This document shows positions 8,296 to 16,678 of a stretch of 64,000 nucleotides of DNA, in pieces. Below the pieces are notes generated by a model that was not told where the DNA came from, ran no database searches, and was given only the letters and a program-made list of their open reading frames with translations. Each line of letters starts with the position of its first letter. Within the stretch, counting starts at the first letter, position 1. The DNA is taken from contig NZ_LMSJ01000012.1 of NCBI RefSeq assembly GCF_001428105.1, positions 184,569 through 248,568 on the forward strand, given 5' to 3'. The translations under genes were made by a program, and so were the position numbers. Source of the stretch: Paenibacillus sp. Soil766. Its GTDB lineage: Bacteria; Bacillota; Bacilli; Paenibacillales; NBRC-103111.

Positions 8296-9642
8296 TTAGA
8301 CTGGCGTTGATTCTTTGGCATAGCGGTTTACTGGCCTCGATAAGCCGAGATTTTCACGCAGTGTCGTACCCTCATACTCGTTGCGGAACAGCCCGCGTTT
8401 TCTTAATTCAGGAAGAACGAGATCGACAAATTCCTCAAGTCCTCCTGGGAAATAAGGAGCCATGATATTGAAACCATCGCAGCCTCCACCAACAAACCAT
8501 GCTTCGAGTTGATCTGCAATAGAGGAAGGGGTGCCAAAAATGGTCCAGTGTCCCCGAGCGCCTGCGATTCTTCTGCTTACTTCTAGAATGCTGAGCTCAT
8601 CTCTTTTGGCAATATCTTTGATCAAATGCAGCCTGCCTTTCACACCGTTCGATGTATCGGGAAGATCGGGGAATGGCTCATTCGGATCGTAGGAAGTGAG
8701 GTCATAACCGATCATGCCAGAAAGTAGAGTAATCGCAGCCTCCGGATGTATGAGGCTCTGGAAATGTTCATATTTCCGCAGTGCTTCGTTCTCTGTTGCC
8801 CCGATGATGGGAAGAACACCAGGTAAGACTAAGAGATCAGCGTGAGAACGCCCGTACGCTACTGCTCGACTTTTCACATCTTGATAAAAAGCACGTGCTT
8901 CTTCAAGTGTTTGCCATGCTGTGAAAATAACTTCCGCAGTTTGAGCAGCGAAATCCCGTCCATCCGTCGAGGAGCCCGCTTGGATGACGACAGGCCTCCC
9001 TTGTGCCGAACGGGGGATCGTAAGAGGTCCTTTAACGGAAAACCAAGTACCATTGTGATTGGCAGGGTGGACTTTGTCCTTATTGGCAAATATTCCGTTC
9101 TCTTTATCAAGGATCAGCGCATCATCTTCCCAGCTATCCCACAGCTTGGTTACGACATCCAAGTATTCTTTGGCCCGCTCATATCGACGATGGTGCTCCA
9201 TATGAGGCGTTTCACCAAAGTTGCCGGCAGCTCCTTGGTTAGACGTTGTGACTACATTCCATGCGGCGCGTCCGTTGCTTAAATGGTCCAACATAGCGAA
9301 TTGTCTGGCTACGTTATAGGGCTCACTGAAGGTGGAGGACAGTGTTCCGGTCAAGCCAATTCGCTCAGTGACCACTGAAAGAGCCGAAAGTAAGGTGATT
9401 GGCTCAGGACGAATGGCGGCCATACGTGTAATTGCAGTGTCGAAATGATCGGAAACAGCTAGAATGTCGGCGAAAAAAATCATGTCAAACTTACCACGTT
9501 CGGCCAGCTGAGCTAAGTATTTGTAATGGTTGAAATCTAGAATACCTTGTTCATTTGCACCTGGATACCGCCATGCGGCCAGATGATGTCCTGCTCCGCT
9601 GAGAAATGCTCCGAGTCGCATTTGTCGTTTCGTTTCTGTCAT
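8296..9642 (-). CDS. NtaA/SnaA/DmoA-family FMN-dependent monooxygenase
   Basis: This 448-aa member of the class C flavin monooxygenases (bacterial luciferase superfamily) uses reduced FMN and oxygen to cleave C-S or C-N bonds of small organic compounds. Recognisable segments are GAFLSGAGHHLAAWRYP at the N-terminus, RAAWNVVTT, KLWDSWEDDAL and GPLTIPRSAQGRPV. The second of two adjacent ATGs (9642) is preferred, because AAGGAG is about eight bases upstream of it but only two from ATG 9648. It is the last gene of the minus-strand operon, after ssuA. No flavin reductase is encoded nearby, so reduced FMN must come from elsewhere. Confidence 0.9.
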   Translation of the reverse strand: MTETKRQMRLGAFLSGAGHHLAAWRYPGANEQGILDFNHYKYLAQLAERGKFDMIFFADILAVSDHFDTAITRMAAIRPEPITLLSALSVVTERIGLTGTLSSTFSEPYNVARQFAMLDHLSNGRAAWNVVTTSNQGAAGNFGETPHMEHHRRYERAKEYLDVVTKLWDSWEDDALILDKENGIFANKDKVHPANHNGTWFSVKGPLTIPRSAQGRPVVIQAGSSTDGRDFAAQTAEVIFTAWQTLEEARAFYQDVKSRAVAYGRSHADLLVLPGVLPIIGATENEALRKYEHFQSLIHPEAAITLLSGMIGYDLTSYDPNEPFPDLPDTSNGVKGRLHLIKDIAKRDELSILEVSRRIAGARGHWTIFGTPSSIADQLEAWFVGGGCDGFNIMAPYFPGGLEEFVDLVLPELRKRGLFRNEYEGTTLRENLGLSRPVNRYAKESTPV

Positions 9643-9682
9643 CGTCATCTCTCCTTCTAGGATTTAAATAACCCAGGTTGCC

Positions 9683-10771
9683 TTACTTCTGGGCGCTTAA
9701 TTCTTTAAGCGCTTGTTCGACGAATTTACCTTCTAACACTTGTGATGTGTCCAGCTTCTTATTAATCGCACCTTGCGAATACAGGAAATCGGCTTGCTCT
9801 TGATGGGCTTTGGCGAACTCAGGTGTGATCGGAGATAGCAATGGGAATGTATTTTTCAGTACAGTCTCAATAATTGGTTTATCTAGTTTCTGTGTTTTGA
9901 CAAAGCCATTAGCCACTTCATCTTGATGATCCAGGTAATATTTACGAGCTTGTTCATAGGTTTTGAGGAATAGCACGGTGAGATCAGGGTGATCTTGCGT
10001 GAATTTTGTTCTGGCAATTAGGAAGCCTGGCGCATTAATATTCAGTTCTTCCCCGGATACTAACACTTTGGCACCTGCTTGGAACACAGCGATAGTCGCA
10101 TAGGGATCCCAGATGGACCAAGCATCGATAGCGCCGCTGTCCAGTGCTGGTCTAGCATCATCAGGCTGCAGTTGAATAACCTTAATATCGTCGTCTTTTA
10201 GACCTGCTTTAGCGATGGCCATGTACAGGAAGTTATATGCGCTGCTTCCTTTAGCAACGGCTATTTTCTTGCCTTTTAGATCTTTCAGCTCTTTGATAGG
10301 ACTATTTTTCGGAATGATAATCATATTACCTTTTCTTCCATCACTGGTGACGCCGATGGCTTTGAAATCGACGCCACCAACTTGGCCTGAGATTACAGGA
10401 GTTCCGCCGACGCTTCCAAAATCAAGTCTGCCTGAAGCCAACGCTTCAAAGTGGGGAGGGCCGCTGGCGAACTCATTCCAAGTTACTTCAGCGCCTACGG
10501 CAGCGAAGGCTTTCTCGAAGAAGTTATTCTCACGTGCATAAACTAGGATGCCTGTTTTACCTTGTACACCGATGTTGATCTTCACCTTTTCCTTCGGCTT
10601 CGCTGCTTCTGTGGCGGTAGCCGCTTCAGGTGTTGCTGCGGTGGCAGGTGTTGCTGCATTTGCTCCTGTTGTCGTTGTGCTGCTTCCTTGGCCGCAAGCT
10701 GTTAATGTAAGTGTAAAAATTAGAAATAGGAAGACAGATAAGTGCTTGAATGACCCTATTTGGTTAGACAT
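9683..10771 (-). CDS. ssuA: Aliphatic sulfonate ABC transporter substrate-binding lipoprotein (SsuA-like)
   Basis: This 362-aa lipoprotein with an LTAC lipobox (Cys26) and an Ala/Thr-rich tether belongs to the SsuA/TauA/NitT family that binds sulfonates or related small anions. GKTGILVYARENNFFEK, ASGRLDFGSVGGTPV and SGAIDAWSIWDPYATIA are typical of SsuA. ATG 10771 has AAAGGAG nine bases upstream. It lies between two monooxygenase genes on the minus strand, while the ATPase and permease are on the divergent plus-strand operon. Substrate could be an alkanesulfonate, sulfone or aromatic sulfonate. Confidence 0.88.
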   Translation of the reverse strand: MSNQIGSFKHLSVFLFLIFTLTLTACGQGSSTTTTGANAATPATAATPEAATATEAAKPKEKVKINIGVQGKTGILVYARENNFFEKAFAAVGAEVTWNEFASGPPHFEALASGRLDFGSVGGTPVISGQVGGVDFKAIGVTSDGRKGNMIIIPKNSPIKELKDLKGKKIAVAKGSSAYNFLYMAIAKAGLKDDDIKVIQLQPDDARPALDSGAIDAWSIWDPYATIAVFQAGAKVLVSGEELNINAPGFLIARTKFTQDHPDLTVLFLKTYEQARKYYLDHQDEVANGFVKTQKLDKPIIETVLKNTFPLLSPITPEFAKAHQEQADFLYSQGAINKKLDTSQVLEGKFVEQALKELSAQK

Positions 10772-10808
10772 AGTTAAAAACTCCTTTATACTGGTTTATT
10801 GTTGAATC

Positions 10809-12161
10809 TCATAATGGCAAGGCTAACTTCGTATAGCGATTCTTCGGTTGGGCAAGTCCGAGATGTTCACGTAGGGTTCGGCCCGTATAAGCGGTGCGAT
10901 ATAGTCCGCGTCGCTGAAGCTCAGGGACAACGAGGTCGACAAATTGCTCTAAACCTTCTGGCAAATAGGGTGGCATGATATTGAAACCATCGCAGGCTTC
11001 TTTAACAAACCACTCTTCGAGCATGTCTGCGATTTGGACAGGTGTTCCTGCTATCGTGCGGTGTCCGCGTGCGCCGGTTACTCTAGCAATGAGCTGGCGA
11101 ATGGTTAACTTCTCTCTTCTTGCCATATCGAGAATAAGCTGATACCTGCTCTTGCCTCCGTTGATATCGGTAGAATCCGGAAGATCTGGCAGTGGACCAT
11201 CTAGCGGATAGGTCGATAGATCATGCCGCAGTATGCCTGAGACCATGGAGAGGCCAACGGCTGGGTGAACGAGCTCTTGGAGAGCAGCTTCCTTCTCACG
11301 CGCTTCTTCTTCGGTAACTCCGATGATTGGAAGGACACCAGGCAATATCTTTAGCTCATCTGGTGAGCGACCATACTCAGGCAGTTGGCCTTTCAAGCTA
11401 GCATAGAAGCTTTGTGCTTCTCCAAGGGTTTGCCAAGCTGTGAACACGACTTCAGCGGTTTGCGCTGCAAACGCTTGACCCGTAGTGGACGAGCCAGCTT
11501 GAACGATGACAGGTCTTCCTTGCGGAGTACGCGGGATATTGAGGGGACCTCGCACAGCGAAATGAGTACCTTGATGAGCCGTTGTATGCACCTTGTCCGG
11601 GTCAGCAAAAACGCCGGAAGCTTTATCGATTATAAGCGCATCCTCTTCCCAGCTGTCCCAGAGTGCGGTGACCACATCGACGAATTCCTTAGCTCGCTCG
11701 TAGCGAAGCGAATGGTCCAAGTGATGATCCCTGCCAAAGTTCTGTGCGGTGATTTCCATGCTTGTTGTCACCGCGTTCCATGCCGCTCGGCCGCCGCTAA
11801 TATGATCGAGTGAAGCGAACTTTCGTGCTACATGAAAGGGTTCGCTGTATGTCGTGGAAACAGTACCGGCAAGGCCAATATGCTTGGTGACCGATGCAAG
11901 TGCAGAGAGCAGCGTAAGCGGCTCTGCCCGAACAGGCACGGTATGCCGAACAGCCGTGTCCAGACGCTCTGGTAATGTAGGGATATCCTCCACGAAAATC
12001 ATGTCGAATTTACCTCGTTCTGCGATTTGCGCAAACTTCCGATAGAAATCGAACGTCAGCAGGCCGTTAGTTTCGGTATGCGGATGTCGCCATGCGGCTA
12101 CATGATGACCGACACCAAATATAAATGCCCCCAGATGAAGCTGTTTTTTCGTATTCCCCAT
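10809..12161 (-). CDS. NtaA/SnaA/DmoA-family FMN-dependent monooxygenase
   Basis: This 450-aa paralogue of the neighbouring monooxygenases has the same landmarks: GAFIFGVGHHVAAWRHP, RAAWNAVTTS, ALWDSWEEDAL and the VTGARGHRTIAGTP segment near the C-terminus. ATG 12161 is chosen because AAGGAG lies nine bases upstream; the longer frame would run into the preceding gene. It is the second gene of the minus-strand organosulfur operon, 25 bases after the frameshifted copy and 37 before ssuA. The paralogues may divide related sulfonate or sulfone substrates between them. Confidence 0.9.
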   Translation of the reverse strand: MGNTKKQLHLGAFIFGVGHHVAAWRHPHTETNGLLTFDFYRKFAQIAERGKFDMIFVEDIPTLPERLDTAVRHTVPVRAEPLTLLSALASVTKHIGLAGTVSTTYSEPFHVARKFASLDHISGGRAAWNAVTTSMEITAQNFGRDHHLDHSLRYERAKEFVDVVTALWDSWEEDALIIDKASGVFADPDKVHTTAHQGTHFAVRGPLNIPRTPQGRPVIVQAGSSTTGQAFAAQTAEVVFTAWQTLGEAQSFYASLKGQLPEYGRSPDELKILPGVLPIIGVTEEEAREKEAALQELVHPAVGLSMVSGILRHDLSTYPLDGPLPDLPDSTDINGGKSRYQLILDMARREKLTIRQLIARVTGARGHRTIAGTPVQIADMLEEWFVKEACDGFNIMPPYLPEGLEQFVDLVVPELQRRGLYRTAYTGRTLREHLGLAQPKNRYTKLALPL

Positions 12162-12186
12162 AATGGTTGCCTCCTTGAATGAATAT

Positions 12187-13541
12187 TTAAATGGCTGAGG
12201 AGCTGTTGGCAAATTGGCTCACGGGACGAGTGAGACCGAGGTGTTCTCGCAAGGTTGTTCCCGTATATTCCGTACGGAACAATCCTCTTCGCTGAAGCTC
12301 AGGAATGACGAGCTGGGTAAATTCTTCGAGGTCGCCTGGCAGCGTGGGCGGCATAATATTGAAGCCATCGCACGCACCTTGTCTGAACCATTCTTCGAGC
12401 TGATCAGCGATCTGAGTTGGAGTGCCGGCGATTGTGCGATGTCCGCGAGCCCCAGTCACACGATAGATGAGCTGACGAATCGTTAATCCTTCCCGTCGAG
12501 CCATTTCGGAGACGAGCTGGAATCGGCTTTTGCCGCCGTTGATTGCTGCAAGCTCGGGGAGATCCGGCAAGGGGCCATCGAGCGGGAAGCTGGTCAGATC
12601 GACGTTAAGTGAAGCGGAGAGCATGGAAAGTCCAACAGCTGGCAGCACTTGTTCCTGGAGAAGCGCCTCCTTGACCTTCGCTTCTTCCTCTGTCGCTCCG
12701 ATGACAGCATAAATGCCTGGCATGATTTTGATATCTTCCGGTGAGCGACCATTCGCAACAGCAAGCGATTTGACATCACGGTAAAAACGCTGCGCTTCTT
12801 CTAATGTCTGCCATGCTGTGAAGACGACTTCAGCGGTTTCGGCAGCTAGCCTCCGCCCGGTTTCCGAAGCACCAGCTTGGATAATCACGGGTCTGCCCTG
12901 CGGGGAACGCGGGAGGTTAAGCGGGCCACGGACCGAGAAACTCTGACCTCGGTGGTGAAGCTCGTGTACTTTGTCAGGATCAGCGAATTGTCCACTTACT
13001 TGGTCAGCGATGATCGCATCATCTTCCCAGCTGTCCCAGAGCTTATTTACGACTTCGACGAATTCGCGCGCTCGTTCGTATCGCTCCTCGTGACCAGGGT
13101 GAGCAGCAAGGCCGAAGTTCTGCGCTTCCTCATCACGGCCGGATGTCACTACGTTCCATGCGGAGCGACCTCCACTGAGATGATCGAGTGTGGAAAATTC
13201 GCGAGCTAAATTGTAAGGCTCGTTAAAGTCGTTGAGACCGTAGCCGCGAGTCCAATCCGTTTCGTCACGCCGGATAAATAGGCGAGGAGGGTTAAAGGCT
13301 CGGGTCGAACGGAAACTGTATGTTTGATACCTGTCTGATGGGGATCTACAACGGCCAGTGTATCAGCCAAAAAGATCATATCGAATTTGCCGCGTTCCGC
13401 AATTTGAGCAAACCTTTCATAGAAGGCATGATTCAGAATACCGTTCGCATCTGTTTCCGGATATCGCCAGGCGGCTACATGGTGACCAACCTGAAATAAA
13501 AATGCGCCAAGATGCATGTGTCTCTGATTGTGATGACTCAT
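12187..13541 (-). pseudogene. Frameshifted NtaA/DmoA-family monooxygenase
   Basis: The N-terminal half (GAFLFQVGHHVAAWRYP to GLAATVSTT) and the C-terminal half (FNEPYNLAREFSTLDH onward) lie in different frames. The break is at 13225-13227, where the coding strand reads ACTTTAACG; adding one T gives T-F-N-E-P-Y, matching the STTYSEPF and SSTFSEPY of the intact paralogues. The span of 1355 bases is one short of a multiple of three, consistent with a single deletion; the intact protein would be 451 aa. ATG 13541 has GGAGG eight bases upstream. A sequencing error in the short homopolymer is possible. It is the first gene of the minus operon. Confidence 0.85.
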
Positions 13542-13580
13542 AATGACTGCCTCCATTTCGTGGGATCCATCTAAATTAAT

Positions 13581-13636
13581 AAAAAAAGACTCCTTAATCA
13601 GATTACGTCGTAGACGCTGTCCGTTAGGGAGCCTTT
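13581..13636 (-). terminator. Intrinsic terminator inside the 5' leader (attenuator)
   Basis: On the minus strand AAAGGCTCC (13636-13628) pairs with GGAGTCTTT (13593-13585). Inner TAA/TTA, CGGA/TCTG and GCGTC/GACGT pairs make a long, nearly continuous hairpin followed by seven T residues. It lies between the minus-strand promoter (13671-13699) and the monooxygenase start at 13541. No gene upstream on this strand needs terminating, so conditional read-through is likely. Confidence 0.75.
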
Positions 13637-13670
13637 GGATGACCAATCGGCTATATTTGGTGTTGGAGTC

Positions 13671-13699
13671 ATGTTATCAGGTTTAATCCGATTATTCAA
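13671..13699 (-). promoter_or_regulatory. Promoter of the minus-strand organosulfur operon
   Basis: Read on the minus strand, TTGAAT (13699-13694) and TAACAT (13676-13671) are separated by 17 bp. It lies back to back with the plus-strand promoter, whose -35 begins 24 bases away, so one regulator bound between them could control both operons. Confidence 0.6.
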
Positions 13700-13722
13700 G
13701 TGGGTTTTATGAGAAATAATGA

Positions 13723-13751
13723 TTGACCCCATGAAAATGCGGTGTTATGAT
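13723..13751 (+). promoter_or_regulatory. Promoter of the ssuBC operon
   Basis: TTGACC (13723-13728) and TATGAT (13746-13751) with a 17-bp spacer form a near-consensus sigma-A promoter. Transcription would begin near 13758 and give a leader of about 180 nt before ssuB. Confidence 0.7.
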
Positions 13752-13789
13752 CGTTTACATCCAAACTTTGACAGCTTGGCGGTATTCAT

Positions 13790-13861
13790 ACAAAGAAGTC
13801 CACCGGACAACTGGAGGCTTCCAATTCGATTCTTGCTTAGAATCGGGTCGGGAGTCTTTGT
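13790..13861 (+). ncRNA. Structured leader RNA, candidate cis-regulatory element
   Basis: ACAAAGA (13790-13796) pairs with TCTTTGT (13855-13861), closing a 72-nt domain. Inside, CTTCC (13818-13822) pairs with GGGAG (13850-13854), continuing after one mismatch into a 9-bp stem that includes CGATTC/GAATCG around a 7-nt loop. A smaller hairpin (TCCA 13799-13802 with TGGA 13812-13815, or GTCC/GGAC) lies between. The S-box, T-box, guanidine and THF signatures I know are not apparent. Function is unknown. Confidence 0.55.
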
Positions 13862-13892
13862 GTTTCTAAGATTCCTGAAGGAGTGATGTGTT

Positions 13893-13940
13893 ATGCAAAG
13901 TTTTCATTCGCAGAAGCAAGTAAGGAGGAGTCTACAATGA
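13893..13940 (+). CDS. 15-codon upstream ORF coupled to ssuB
   Basis: ATG 13893 has AAGGAG (13878-13883) nine bases upstream and encodes [15 protein letters not shown]. Its TGA stop (13938-13940) overlaps the ssuB ATG (13937-13939) as ATGA, the classic geometry of translational coupling, and the ssuB ribosome site AAGGAGG lies inside the ORF. The peptide is rich in Gln, Ser and basic residues and lacks Cys or internal Met, so a simple sulfur-amino-acid attenuator is not evident. It is too short for homology support. Confidence 0.5.
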   Translation: MQSFHSQKQVRRSLQ

Positions 13941-14716
13941 GTGTAGTTACATTAGATATCGATCTGCCCCACAAATGGTTTCATACGCCGCAAGGTACTC
14001 GCGTTGAAGCGCTGAACAACATCCAACTAACGATTAAGCAAGGTGAATTTATTACAATTATCGGACCTAGCGGTTGCGGTAAGAGCACATTACTGAAGAT
14101 AATTGCAGGACTAGATACGGATCATGAGGGAAAAGTGTCGTTGGATGGGCAGCAAGTGGTTAAGCCAGGCATTGATAAAGGATTTATTTTTCAGGAGCAT
14201 CGCTTATTTCCTTGGTTAACTGTTGAGAAAAACATAGCCGCCGATCTTTCATTAAAGGAGCCTACGGTACGCAAAAGAGTCGATGAGTTAATTGAATTAG
14301 TTAAGTTGAAGGGATTCGAGAAAGCTTACCCGCGAGAATTGTCCGGAGGCATGTCGCAACGTGTGGCGATTGCTAGAGCCTTGCTGCGTGATCCCAAAGT
14401 ATTGCTGTTGGATGAACCGTTCGGAGCGCTGGATGCATTTACAAGATCACATCTGCAAGAGGTTGCCCTGAACATTTGGGAAACGAAGCGAACGACAATG
14501 GTGCTGGTAACCCATGATATCGATGAGGCTGTATTTCTTGCGACTCGAGTTGTTGTGATGAATGCAAGGCCTGGCACAATCCGAAACATTATTCCGGTTG
14601 ATTTGCCCTATCCGAGGAAGAAAGCATCTGTTTCATTTCTCGAATTGCGCAAAATCGTTATGAGTGAATTCGAGCGAGTAGAGGAATTAGAGCTTATTGA
14701 TAGCTCAGGAATTTAA
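13937..14716 (+). CDS. ssuB: Aliphatic sulfonate ABC transporter ATP-binding protein (SsuB)
   Basis: This 259-aa ATPase powers sulfonate import with SsuC and SsuA. The Walker [10 protein letters not shown] (43-51), Q-loop FQEHRLFPW, signature LSGGMSQR, Walker [13 protein letters not shown] and switch THDIDEA are intact. Its length and the RLFPW segment are typical of the SsuB/TauB/NrtD group. ATG 13937 is chosen because of the strong AAGGAGGAG upstream. A GTG at 13883 would add 18 residues but lies within the leader and has no proper ribosome site. Confidence 0.92.
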   Translation: MSVVTLDIDLPHKWFHTPQGTRVEALNNIQLTIKQGEFITIIGPSGCGKSTLLKIIAGLDTDHEGKVSLDGQQVVKPGIDKGFIFQEHRLFPWLTVEKNIAADLSLKEPTVRKRVDELIELVKLKGFEKAYPRELSGGMSQRVAIARALLRDPKVLLLDEPFGALDAFTRSHLQEVALNIWETKRTTMVLVTHDIDEAVFLATRVVVMNARPGTIRNIIPVDLPYPRKKASVSFLELRKIVMSEFERVEELELIDSSGI

Positions 14717-14744
14717 TGAAGAATATGAGAAGGGGTGAATCCGT

Positions 14745-15623
14745 ATGAGCCAAGCAGAAGTAGTATCTGGAGTCGGAAAGGGACTTGTGCAATCGAAGTC
14801 TCCGAAAGAATCGAAGTCTCCTGAGCAAAGTCAAAGCACACTGATAATAGCTAAAAAGGATCCCAAGTGGCTGCTCGTTGTAAGAGGATTGATTTTGCCA
14901 CTAACCGTTCTAATCATTTGGCAAATTGTCGGATCACTAGGCATTATTTCCAAAACACTGCTGCCAACACCAGCTGAAATCGGGGTTGCTTTCTATGACC
15001 TGTTAATTACTGGGGAGTTGTTTAAGCATTTGAAGATTAGTATTTGGCGCGCAGCGGTAGGGTTTTTGGTAGGAGGAAGTTTGGGGTTGCTATTCGGTCT
15101 ATTAGTCGGCTTATTCCGCAAGTTTGAGCAGTCGGTAGACCCTTCGGTACAAATGCTGAGGACGATTCCCCACTTAGCAATTACCCCGTTATTCATACTA
15201 TGGTTCGGCTTTGGTGAGTTTTCGAAAATTTTGCTTATTGCCAAAGGCGCCTTTTTTCCACTCTATGTACAGACTTTTCTAGGAATTCGCAATGTGGACT
15301 CCAGATTGTTTGATGTAGCGCGTGTGTTGGAATTTAATCGATTCAAACAAATCACGAAGTTGGTGCTTCCTGCAGCGCTGCCGAATATTTTGTTAGGCTT
15401 GCGCTTATCCATTGGGGTGGCATGGCTCGGTTTGGTTGTAGCAGAAATCATGGGATCAAGTGAAGGCGTAGGGTATTTGATCATGGATGCCAGACAGTTC
15501 TCGCAGACGGCGGTTGTATTTGTCGGTATTTTAATCTTTGCTTTTGTCGGAAAAGGTTCGGATTCACTGGTCCGAATTTTAGAGAAAAAGCTGTTGAAAT
15601 GGCGAGATAGCTTTAATGGATGA
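14745..15623 (+). CDS. ssuC: Aliphatic sulfonate ABC transporter permease (SsuC)
   Basis: This 292-aa membrane permease has about six helices, a hydrophilic 45-residue N-terminus rich in Ser and Lys, and a conserved loop with the DVARVLEFNRFKQITKLVLP pattern that contacts the ATPase. It resembles SsuC/TauC/NrtB permeases, including ISIWRAAVGF and RTIPHLAITPLFILWFGFGE. The start has GAAGGGGTG eight bases upstream and lies 28 bases after ssuB. With SsuA and SsuB it completes a sulfonate importer split between two divergent operons. Confidence 0.92.
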   Translation: MSQAEVVSGVGKGLVQSKSPKESKSPEQSQSTLIIAKKDPKWLLVVRGLILPLTVLIIWQIVGSLGIISKTLLPTPAEIGVAFYDLLITGELFKHLKISIWRAAVGFLVGGSLGLLFGLLVGLFRKFEQSVDPSVQMLRTIPHLAITPLFILWFGFGEFSKILLIAKGAFFPLYVQTFLGIRNVDSRLFDVARVLEFNRFKQITKLVLPAALPNILLGLRLSIGVAWLGLVVAEIMGSSEGVGYLIMDARQFSQTAVVFVGILIFAFVGKGSDSLVRILEKKLLKWRDSFNG

Positions 15624-15676
15624 GTAAGGGACGTCCAAAGAGCACAAATGTAACCTATAATAAGGAGTTGTTGAGT

Positions 15677-16678
15677 ATGGGGATCGGACAAAGAAGATTA
15701 GGCAAAACAGGGTTAAAAGTATCGGAAGTGAGTCTCGGCACGATGGCTTTCGGTCGTTGGATTGATGAGAAGGCTTCGGCAGAAGTGCTTGATACCGCGT
15801 TAGCATCGGGGATTACCTTGATTGATACAGCCGACGTGTACGGCTCAGGAATGGATAAAGGGAACCCGCTCCAGACTGGGGAATCCGAGACGATTCTTGG
15901 CAACCTATTAGGTGCACGCAGACATCAAATTGTGCTTGCGACCAAGGTACATGGCAGAGTGGGGCTAGGACCCAATGATGCGGGTCAGAGCAGATATCAT
16001 ATTGAACGCGCGATAGACAATAGCTTAAGCAGATTGAAAACGGACTATATTGATCTCTATCAGGTGCATCGTTTCGACGAAGAGACGCCGCTGGAAGAAA
16101 CTCTGCGAGCGCTTGACGATCTTGTACGTAAAGGAAAAGTTCGCTATATCGGTGCCTCTAATTATGCAGCTTGGCAGATCGCCAAGGCGCACGGTATTTC
16201 GGCTCGGCTTGGATTGGAAAGGTACGAAAGCATCCAACCGGAATTCAGCCTCATCTCTCGAGGGATTGAGCAGGAATTGCTGCCACTAGCAGCCTCGGAA
16301 GGCGTCGGCGTCATTGTATATAGCCCACTTGGTCGTGGTCTGTTAACAGGGAAGTACAGCTACGGTGGACAGCCACCGGCCGGAACACGCGGAGCAGCAG
16401 GCGAGCAGCGTCTCAAGGTGCTGCTAGAGCAAGAACGCAATTTCCACATCGTGGAACAGTTGAAGCCAGTTGCTGAACGGCGAGGCTGGACACTGGGTCA
16501 GCTAGCACTGAACTGGGTCCTTAGTCAACCAGCAATAACATCAGCTATACTAGGTGTTTCTAAGCCTCAGCATATTACCGATGTGCTGCCTGTTCTAGGT
16601 GAGAAGCTGAGTAGTGAGGAGCTTCAGCTGATTGACGCCATCACAAGCGGCACGAACTTGGAGTTGATTGCTCGATGA
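15677..16678 (+). CDS. Aldo/keto reductase
   Basis: This 333-aa NADPH-dependent oxidoreductase has a TIM-barrel fold. The catalytic Asp and Tyr are in DTADVYGSG, Lys in ATKVHG and His in YQVHRFD, while SNYAAWQ and the C-terminal AILGVSKPQHI bind cofactor. ATG 15677 has AAGGAG nine bases upstream; the longer frame from 15620 overlaps ssuC and lacks one. It lies between ssuC and a monooxygenase, overlapping the latter by four bases, so it probably reduces the aldehyde or ketone released by desulfonation. The substrate is not deducible. Confidence 0.88.
   Translation: MGIGQRRLGKTGLKVSEVSLGTMAFGRWIDEKASAEVLDTALASGITLIDTADVYGSGMDKGNPLQTGESETILGNLLGARRHQIVLATKVHGRVGLGPNDAGQSRYHIERAIDNSLSRLKTDYIDLYQVHRFDEETPLEETLRALDDLVRKGKVRYIGASNYAAWQIAKAHGISARLGLERYESIQPEFSLISRGIEQELLPLAASEGVGVIVYSPLGRGLLTGKYSYGGQPPAGTRGAAGEQRLKVLLEQERNFHIVEQLKPVAERRGWTLGQLALNWVLSQPAITSAILGVSKPQHITDVLPVLGEKLSSEELQLIDAITSGTNLELIAR

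Noticed and set aside
13665..13670. Long-range pairing of GACTCC with the attenuator's GGAGTC arm as an antiterminator
   Set aside because: These bases lie immediately after the -10 box, mostly upstream of the expected transcription start, so they would not be in the RNA.
13758..13936. S-box (SAM-I) riboswitch upstream of ssuB
   Set aside because: None of the conserved S-box core segments could be found in the leader.
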